This document shows positions 57,980-64,000 of a stretch of 64,000 nucleotides of DNA, piece by piece (the stretch's first letter is position 1; the number at the start of each line of letters is the position of its first letter). The DNA comes from Notolepis coatsorum (Eukaryota > Chordata > Actinopteri > Aulopiformes > Paralepididae): NCBI GenBank assembly GCA_963971535.1, contig OZ020585.1, forward strand, positions 23,590,236 through 23,654,235, written 5' to 3'. A model generated the notes under the pieces. The model ran no database searches. It was given only the letters and a program-made list of their open reading frames with translations, and had not been told where the DNA came from. The translations under genes and the position numbers were made by a program.

Positions 57980-59810
57980 GTATCCAACCCCTAAAATGCT
58001 TGAAAAGCAACAAGAAGAGGCACAGAGGAAGGAAAGAAAACTCGCCTCAACATATGAAAGGTGGAAAATTGGAGTCTGTGAGTCAAGAAAGCAGCTCAAG
58101 TCGGACCTTAATGAAAAGGAATTGGCATTAATGTCCGAGGCTCTGGAGAAAGAGAAAGAGGCTGTGTTGAGCGCCTACCTTGAAATACGAGGTCACAACA
58201 CACCATCAGTTGAACTGAGAAGCTGCATAGATACATGTGAGGCAGTTACAACAGAGATTAAGAAAATCGTCTATGAGAGGATTTTTGACATTGAAGAAGA
58301 ATTCGATGTAGAACAAGTACAATGTCGTCTCAAAGAACTGCTTAAAGGCAGCTATGCTCGGTCCATCTATGGATCCACTGTCTCGAGAGTGAGTCACAAA
58401 TCATTCATCACTCATGAAAGCGCCACTTTGACAGTCAAACTAGTGGACGTGGTGGCAGATCTGGCCGCTAAGGAGGTTGAGTATGAAGGGTTGCTGGAAG
58501 AAAGGAAGCAAACAGAGAAAATAGAAGATTTAGAGGGGCAACAAAGAAAGCAGCTTGCAGTTGAGAAGCGCGAGCTTGTACGCCTACAGGCAGAGAAGGA
58601 CGTGAAGACAGCCCGGGCCAGACTGCAAGTTTACAAACAGGAAGGCAGTGTCTACTCAAATAGTCCCAAAGGAATTCACTATGCCTCCTCGGCGGCAAGC
58701 AGACAACCCCCCAACGTCACAACCTTGTCAACTGATGTAAATGTATCGTCCCTAGCCCAGGCCTTCCAAGATAGTATAGCTCTAAATAGACTTCCAGTGC
58801 CAGAGCCATCTGTATTTAAAATTTAAATAATAAACTTTTTGAGGAAGTATGTAGGGGGCCCTGCTTGTAAAACCCTGGAAGGAAACTTCTATAGAAATGA
58901 CAGTGAAGCCTACAAGGACACGTGGGACAAACTAAACCACAGATATGGCCAGGCCTTTGTTGTACAGAGAGCCTTTAGAGACAGGCTCGCAGATTGGCCA
59001 AGAATCCAACCAAAGGATGCAGAAGGACTAAGAATTTTCAGACTTCTTAAACGCCTGTCAAGATGCAATGAGGCATGTGAAGAGTCTCGAAATGTTGAAT
59101 GACTGTGAAGAGAATAGAAGGCTAATCCAAAAGATACCAGACTGGGCAATGTCACGATGGAACAGAAAGACTACCGAAGCATTGAACAGGACTCAAGAGT
59201 TCCCCAGCTTCAAGGACTTCGCCACATTCGTGGCGATGGAGGCAGAAATCGCTTGCAATCCGATCACCTCATTCCATGCTTTCCGCACCCTTGAGTCCAG
59301 CACAGAAAAACGAAACAACAGGGACCCCAACAGGAACAAAGCGAGTGTTCTCAGTACTCAAACTGAGGCCGACAGTGACAGGCAAAGACCAGCCAAGGGA
59401 AACGTAAAGCTCCCTTGTGTGTTCTGTCAGGACAATCAACACAGTCTACATGGATGTCCCAAGTTCATCGCAGAGACTCTGGCGGAGCGACGGGAATTTG
59501 TGAAGGAAAATAAGCTCTGCTATGGCTGCACGAAATCCGGTCATAATGCCAAGGAATGCCATCATCGACATTCCTGCGACACCTGCAAAGGTAAACATCC
59601 CACTTGTCTTCATGATGACAGCTATGTGAGAAAGGAAAGGCCTGCACCACGAGAAAACATTTCCCAAAGCAAAGCTGTTCAAACAGAGGCTGCCACAACG
59701 TCACTGGCAGTCACTACTGCTGGAGCAGGACAAGCCACCAACACGTCGATGATTGTGCCCGTGTCCTCAAGGAACACGTCAGGAACGGAAAAAGGAACTG
59801 GTCTACGCAC
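57980..59810 (+). mobile_element. BEL/Pao retrotransposon, gag portion (fossil)
   Basis: Frames along 57996-59832 read as a BEL/Pao gag. First a Lys/Glu-rich coiled-coil region (LEKQQEEAQRKERKLAST...). Then a middle gag domain (DSEAYKDTWDKLNHRYGQAF; DWAMSRWNRKT). Then zinc-knuckle Cys/His blocks: CVFCQDNQHSLHGC, CYGCTKSGHNAKECHHR, CDTCKGKHPTCLH. It stops near the beginning of the protease region where DIRS sequence begins. Protease, RT and integrase are absent. The copy is broken, with a few breaks, and no LTR was defined. Confidence 0.85.
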
Positions 59811-60222
59811 AGGACTCCCCTCCCCCTGGTAGTAGGGCTTGGGGCCCTCAGGGGGTACACTTGTCGGGCCACGCGTCTGCTCTGCCCCATATCTCATTAT
59901 GGCGAAGAGCGAGACGCGATTGGCCAGTATGATAATATAACGAAGGGTTATCCTATAACCTAGTTATATGAATACTGGCTGAGCGTCTCGCTCTTAGCGC
60001 CCTGAGGTCCCTTGGTTGGGTTTTCAATGTTGGAAGGTAGAGTGTGACCATGTCCGGCGTCTTATAGGAGGACGCTGGGGTGTGGCCTGGTCAGGTGCAT
60101 GGGTGCAATTGTTTGTTCATGAGCACAGTAGGTGCTAGGAGATAAGAGTTATCTCATTATGGACGAAGAGCGAGACACTCAGCCAGTATTCATATAACTA
60201 GGTTATAGGATAACCCTTCGTT
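59811..60222 (+). mobile_element. DIRS-like right end with internal complementary region (fossil)
   Basis: Same layout as the right end of the 36.3-40.3 kb element: CCCTCAGGGGGTACACTTGTC, an internal complementary region (59885-59985) with AACGAAGGGTTATCCTATAA, and a right inverted repeat ending ATAGGATAACCCTTCGTT. The outer GTT lies at 60220-60222. No left end is visible upstream, where BEL sequence directly abuts, so most of this element is missing. Its terminal motif also matches the short DIRS-like element at 1.0-2.5 kb. Confidence 0.8.
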
Positions 60223-60255
60223 TTTGCTGCTGATGACCATATGACGGGACAGTAC

Positions 60256-61097
60256 TCAAGATGTAACAACCAGAGCCTGGATGACTTCTTTCAAAGTGGT
60301 TGGTGTTAAATACTTTGTGCATTTTTTTGTCACAGCTATGCTCCTTCCTATTTTTGTTATGATACTGTCAATTTGCTTTGTCCACTTTAAACCAGAATCA
60401 AGAACCATGCCAAGCAACTTAGCCTCTTTTACCTGTTCCACTGGCTGACCAGCCAGAGTCAGGCTTAATTGTGGATCGCTGCTTAATATGTGCCTGAATC
60501 TGAACACCATTGCTTTTGTTTTTGCAATGTTGAGTACCAGTTTGTTATTGTTGACCCAGTCTGTTATGGCTTTAAGCTCTATTTTAAGTATATTGTTTAA
60601 CTCAGTACATGTTGATGCTGTACTGTACATTGTCGAATCATTAGCATACATGATTACACTAGATTTATTTAATACATAAGGAAGGTCGTTTGTGAATATT
60701 GAGTATAGCAAAGGCCCAAGCGAACTTCCCTGTGGGACCCCACACTGCAACACCTTACTTTCAGAAAAGCTCCCATTGAAAAAGACTCGCTGGCTTCTCC
60801 TAGTCAGGTAGGTCTCCATCCAACACATAGCAACAGAGCCAAAGCATTTGAGTTTGTTCAGCAGCAGACTATGATCGATCACATCAAAAGCTGCGCTAAA
60901 GTCTAACATCACAGCTCCAACAAGCCTCCTATCATCCATGCTCTTAAACCAGTCATCGGTCATTTGGGTAAGTGCTGTGCTTGTAGAATGACCATCTCTA
61001 TATGCATGTTGGTAGTTCGTTATCAGACTGTTACTTGAAAAGTAGTTTTGAATTTGGGTGTATACAATTTTTTCTTTTATTATTATTATTATTTTAC
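60256..61097 (-). CDS. LINE RT fragment (palm/thumb)
   Basis: About 280 residues: IKEKIVYTQIQNYFSSNSLI, YQHAYRDGHSTSTALTQMTD, VMLDFSAAFDVIDHSLLLNK (motif A), QCGVPQGSSLGPLLYSIFTN (motif B), VIMYANDSTMY (motif C; first catalytic Asp replaced by Asn), LNIAKTKAMVFR, and KLLGMVLDSGLKWTKQIDSI. An Ile run near the start is an ATT microsatellite expansion at the place where family members read KIMEKIV. Inactive by the motif C change alone. Confidence 0.85.
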
Positions 61098-61101
61098 TTA
61101 A

Positions 61102-61332
61102 AGGGGACATGCGTTGCTATTCCTAGCACTATTTGGGCAACTTTACACAATTCCTGTGAGTCTATTGAAGACATCTGTACGTTTTTTTTCAAAAAAATGC
61201 ATTGTTTTATATTTCTAATCAAGTACTCAAAACCATCATTTTTCAGCCTCAAGATTTCAGGCTGTTATGGCCTGGCTCCGCCCATAAGCACTTTGAGTGA
61301 CAGTCAGTCCACACAGTCTGCGACTGGTAGAC

Positions 61333-61423
<91 letters not shown>

Positions 61424-61960
61424 AGACAGGCCGTTATTGATAAGGCCCCCTCTCTCCCTCCCTCCCTCTCTCTTCCTTTCTTTTTTCTCTCCCTCTCGGG
61501 TGTGCCGCGCGGCAGCTTGTGGGGGGGGGGCCCTCCCTCCCTCTCTCTTCCTTTTTTTCTTTCTTTCACTCTCCTGTGTGCCGCGTGGCAGGTCCCCCCC
61601 CCCCCCAAGTGCTCCCGAATGCTCTCTATCTCTCTCTCTCTCTCCCTCCAGAGTGCATGCAGAGGTGGGTTTCTCTGCCGCAGTATGAGGAAGTGGTTTC
61701 CACTGCTGTGTAGTCAGTCTAGGTAGATTGTGGGCGGGCATTAGCTACAACCACAGAGCCAATCACATCACTGTCTGCTACCCAGAGCCTGAGTAACGTC
61801 ACTCAGGCCTTCAAATCAGGATGGCCTAATTTACTGGAGCAGGAAATGTTCTGAGCTGAATCAGAGCAATCCGCCAATATGGTATTTAGACACTAAAACA
61901 CATTGATACTAACTCCTATTACTAGAGACTGAAAAATGACATTTATAATGCATGTCACCT
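61102..61960. mobile_element. MITE with TTAA target duplications (family 1), copy B
   Basis: Ends AGGGGACATGCGTTG and, reversed, AGGTGACATGCATTA, with TTAA at 61098-61101 and 61961-61964. The left 200 bp and right 60 bp match copy A at 42 kb; the middle differs (a GA array, CT runs and C/G tracts). Removing it restores the LINE RT frame, which proves the borders. Confidence 0.93.
61328..61421. repeat. (GA)n microsatellite in MITE copy B
   Basis: About 46 GA units. The same position in copy A holds short GA runs, so the array grew after insertion or differs among MITE copies. Confidence 0.95.
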
Positions 61961-62022
61961 TTAACACTGGGAGGAGACTTATTGGTAGACTGTTGGAACC
62001 AGCGAAGGTTTTTCTTTTGTCC

Positions 62023-62436
62023 TTAGGTAATGGGATAACCTTGGCTTCCTTCCAGATCTCGGGGCACACACCTTGCTAAACATTTATTGAAGATGTGACT
62101 TAATGGCTTAGACATTTTTTTGGCAGTCATTTTGAGCAGTTTACCATCCAAGTTGTCAATACCAGGAGATTTATCATCAGACAGGTGTAAAAGCATATTT
62201 TCAACATTTTCCTCTGTAACATGGTGGAATTCAAACGTGCACTGCTTTTCCTTCATGATACAATCTTTAATGATGTTATGTGACACTGTGTCCTCGACTG
62301 CACCCATGGCATTCCTCAGCATGTCTACTTTATTTGTAAAGTAATCATTAAAATTATTTGCAATATCTGCTGGCTTGGTAAAGCATTTACCCTCTGTTTC
62401 TATAAAGGAAGGATACATGTTTGAGTTCCTCCCCAT
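62023..62436 (-). CDS. LINE RT N-terminal fragment
   Basis: 137 residues: PADIANNFNDYFTNKVDML, FHHVTEENVENMLLHLSDDK, SPGIDNLDGKLLKMTAKKMS, KPLSHIFNKCL. This is the standard LINE RT entry region (KSPGxDxI). The frame ends shortly before the MITE; another frame there reads CPEIWKEAKVIPLPKD, showing a small shift near 62040-62075. Confidence 0.8.
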   Translation of the reverse strand: MGRNSNMYPSFIETEGKCFTKPADIANNFNDYFTNKVDMLRNAMGAVEDTVSHNIIKDCIMKEKQCTFEFHHVTEENVENMLLHLSDDKSPGIDNLDGKLLKMTAKKMSKPLSHIFNKCLARCVPRDLEGSQGYPIT

Positions 62437-62646
62437 TATGTTATTTAACGTTCTCCATAATTATTTCTCATAATTTTTAGAATCACTGATTTTCTGCATG
62501 TAGTATTCCCTCTTTCTACATTTATTTAATTTGGTTACCGTGTTTCTTAGTTTACAGTAATGTTATTTGTCACATGGATTACCTGTTCTATTTGCATTTT
62601 TTTTTGCATCATCTCGTTGGACCATCAAACTTCTCATCTCATTATT

Positions 62647-63576
62647 GTAATGGGAAATATTAAAGGACAAAACGATGAGCCGTTTTATAAATCATTCTGA
62701 GTCATTATTAATAATAGAAAAGTTTATTTCACCGTGGCCACAATGAAAGGACAGTTTACAGACAGATACATCATGTTCACACAATAGCGTCTGGCCATAA
62801 ACTGACCAGGAGGTCTGGGCAGAACATAGTTTTTTTTTTTTATCCACTTTTTCTCCCATTTTTTCTATATTTTTCTCCCATCCCAATTTCGTATCATCCA
62901 ATTCAACCCTCCCCTGTCACGAACGCTGTTTCTTGCCTCCCACAAGCCGGCTGCAATGTGGACTAAGTCATACATAGCACAAGTCCCCTCCGGTACTTGA
63001 GGTAACAGCAGTCGCATCTTTTCACCTGCGCAGCTCGATCTCTCAGTGGCGAGGAGTAACGCGTGGGAGGCTCACGCTGCCCCCGACACTTCCTGATTCT
63101 ACTGCGCAGGCGCCCCAACCGACCTGTAGGAGTCGCTGTCCACAACGCCCGATCCCCACCCATCAGTTTCCCACCCCCTAATACGGCCAATGTGTATTAG
63201 TATGAACGACCAGCTAAACTGAAAGCAATGTGGAGCGCTGGGCTCGAACAGGCGAGCCCAGCGTCTCTGCATTCGTGGCGAGCGCCTTGCCCACTACGCC
63301 ACGTAGCCGCCATTGGGCAGAACATAGTTTATACACACTTGCAAGACGTAACATTAGAACAGATATGACGATGAAAGTAAATAAAAATGGTTCCCAGTTA
63401 CGGGAAGTAATAATAACCTTGTTTTGGCTGGCTGGGGAGATGTCGGTACCTTGGAGTCTCTTAAAGAGACACACACACATTACACTAGTTGGTTACACTG
63501 AAACAGTCAAGCTGTAAAATGATAAAATGATATCTCAACACAGATCTATAATGACATGATAATATTTTCCACCACA
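62647..63576 (-). repeat. Solo LTR, family B, copy 2, containing a SINE (fossil)
   Basis: Reversed copy of the LTR at 54711-55213, interrupted by a SINE. TTATT on both sides (62642-62646, 63577-63581). Without the SINE it is about 430 bp. Inserted in the LINE endonuclease/linker region; excising it restores the LINE frame exactly. Confidence 0.9.
62833..63313 (-). mobile_element. tRNA-derived SINE, copy 2 (full length)
   Basis: 481 bp, minus orientation. Box A TGGCGTAGTGGG (plus 63290-63301) and box B GTTCGAGCCC (plus 63240-63249) in the tRNA-like head; T-rich end at the left. Target duplication TGGGCAGAACATAGTTT (17 bp) at 62816-62832 and 63314-63330, perfect. It lies in solo LTR B copy 2. 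Confidence 0.95.
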
Positions 63577-63581
63577 TTATT

Positions 63582-63986
63582 CAACCAAGGTGCACAATTT
63601 GACCGTGCCGACCATTTTCTCATTGGAGCATGCTGATCAGCAATCCCCATGAAATACTTCATAAATTCTCTGAGTGCTTTTTCTGGGTTTTCTTCATGGC
63701 AAACATCAAACCATTGCTTATTCTTTACCTCCTCCACAAATTGCGCTGGATTAAACCCCTTATAAGACCTTCTATAATTTATCTTGGAGCCAGCTTTAGG
63801 TATTTTGGTCTTCCGTACAATAGCAACTAGGTTATGATCACTAAAACCAACTGTAAGTGACAACACTTTAGTGCAGTGTTTTGGCCTGTTAGTATATATA
63901 TGATCAATGCAGGTTGTTTTAATGGCCCCATATTTATTTGTAGCCATTCTAGTTGGTGATGTCATTACCTGAGTCTTATTACACAT
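63582..63986 (-). CDS. LINE endonuclease C-terminal fragment
   Basis: About 135 residues: TTCIDHIYTNRPKHCTKVLS, LTVGFSDHNLVAIVRKTKIP (SDH motif of the endonuclease, with the catalytic Asp and His), KINYRRSYKGFNPAQFVEEV, APMRKWSARSNCAPWLNN. The last block (W..R....PWLN) is the usual connector to RT. It reaches the LTR border at 63581. The N-terminal endonuclease lies beyond the window. Confidence 0.85.
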
Positions 63987-64000
63987 TTTGGCAGCTAATG

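Larger units (their letters stand above)
60223..64000 (-). mobile_element. LINE (EN + RT) split by a MITE and an LTR
   Basis: Minus-strand non-LTR element running off the right edge. Order from the right: endonuclease C-terminus (63582-63986), linker (62430-62641), RT N-terminus (62023-62436), RT palm and thumb (60256-61097). Removing LTR copy 2 plus one TTATT gives the continuous peptide LNNEMRSLMV. Removing the MITE plus one TTAA gives SLPISLLPVLSK. Frame shifts occur elsewhere, and the catalytic YADD is YAND, so it is dead. Clade within the jockey/CR1/L2 group not resolved. The 3' end is cut by the DIRS fragment. Confidence 0.88.

Noticed and set aside
61002-61741. Long frames on both strands across 61.0-61.7 kb
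   Set aside because: They run through GA/CT arrays and the edges of a MITE; Arg-Glu and Ser-Leu repeats only.
63230-63313. tRNA gene from box A and box B
   Set aside because: Part of a 481-bp SINE with target duplications; no cloverleaf or terminator of a tRNA gene. The same holds for 24396-24475 and 20180-20249.

Overview
The window is eukaryotic and looks like teleost fish DNA. Fish-type LINEs (L2 and Rex1/Babar-like), tRNA-derived SINEs, hAT elements, DIRS-like and BEL/Pao retrotransposon remnants and solo LTRs sit in AT-rich sequence with very long dinucleotide arrays. There are no bacterial operons, no CRISPR array, no rRNA and no functional tRNA gene. I found no complete host gene. The only host-coding hint is one possible 68-bp exon at 5504-5571 (minus). 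The window therefore reads as a gene desert or a very large intron rebuilt by transposons.

Layout. 0-5 kb: a LINE tail, then a 29-bp minisatellite split by a 1.5-kb DIRS-like element. 5-10 kb: GCAC/AC and GA arrays, the exon candidate, and two Rex1/Babar-like LINE fragments, one holding an L2 piece. 10.5-13.2 kb: an L2 LINE split by a hAT element with a clean 8-bp target duplication. 13.3-15.0 kb: a probable 1.8-kb solo LTR. 15.1-19.6 kb: a near full-length LINE (endonuclease + reverse transcriptase, with a 2A-like NPGP motif near its N-terminus). 19.8-20.2 kb: a tRNA-SINE. 22.5-23.2 kb: a solo LTR. 24.4-25.1 kb: another SINE and an inverted repeat. 28.1-29.9 kb: a hAT remnant with a 44-bp minisatellite. 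31-35 kb: CA, ATT and GT arrays, a TTAA-flanked MITE and a perfect 30-bp hairpin. 35.2-36.3 kb: an L2 end with a hAT MITE inside it. 36.3-40.3 kb: a 4.06-kb DIRS-like element with inverted ends, an internal complementary region and two sets of triplicated hairpin modules.

42-51 kb is a nested cluster. A TTAA MITE abuts a minus-strand L2 LINE. That L2 has been hit by a Rex-like LINE, by a 150-bp LINE tail and by a solo LTR. The LTR was itself hit by a second, 5'-truncated copy of the 15-19 kb LINE. 51.0-52.4 kb: a SINE expanded by later insertions. 54.65-55.6 kb: a SINE hit by a LINE tail that was hit by a solo LTR. 58.0-60.2 kb: a BEL/Pao gag remnant fused to a DIRS right end. 60.2-64.0 kb: a LINE on the minus strand interrupted by a TTAA MITE and by an LTR that contains a SINE.

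Several insertions can be proved from the sequence. Removing the insert and one target-site copy restores the host LINE reading frame for the hAT at 10.8 kb, the MITE at 61.1 kb and the LTR at 62.6 kb. These give a relative time order. The two long copies of one LINE family differ by only about 3% in a stretch I aligned by eye, so that family was active recently. The genes here do not form a pathway; the window records successive mobile-element waves.
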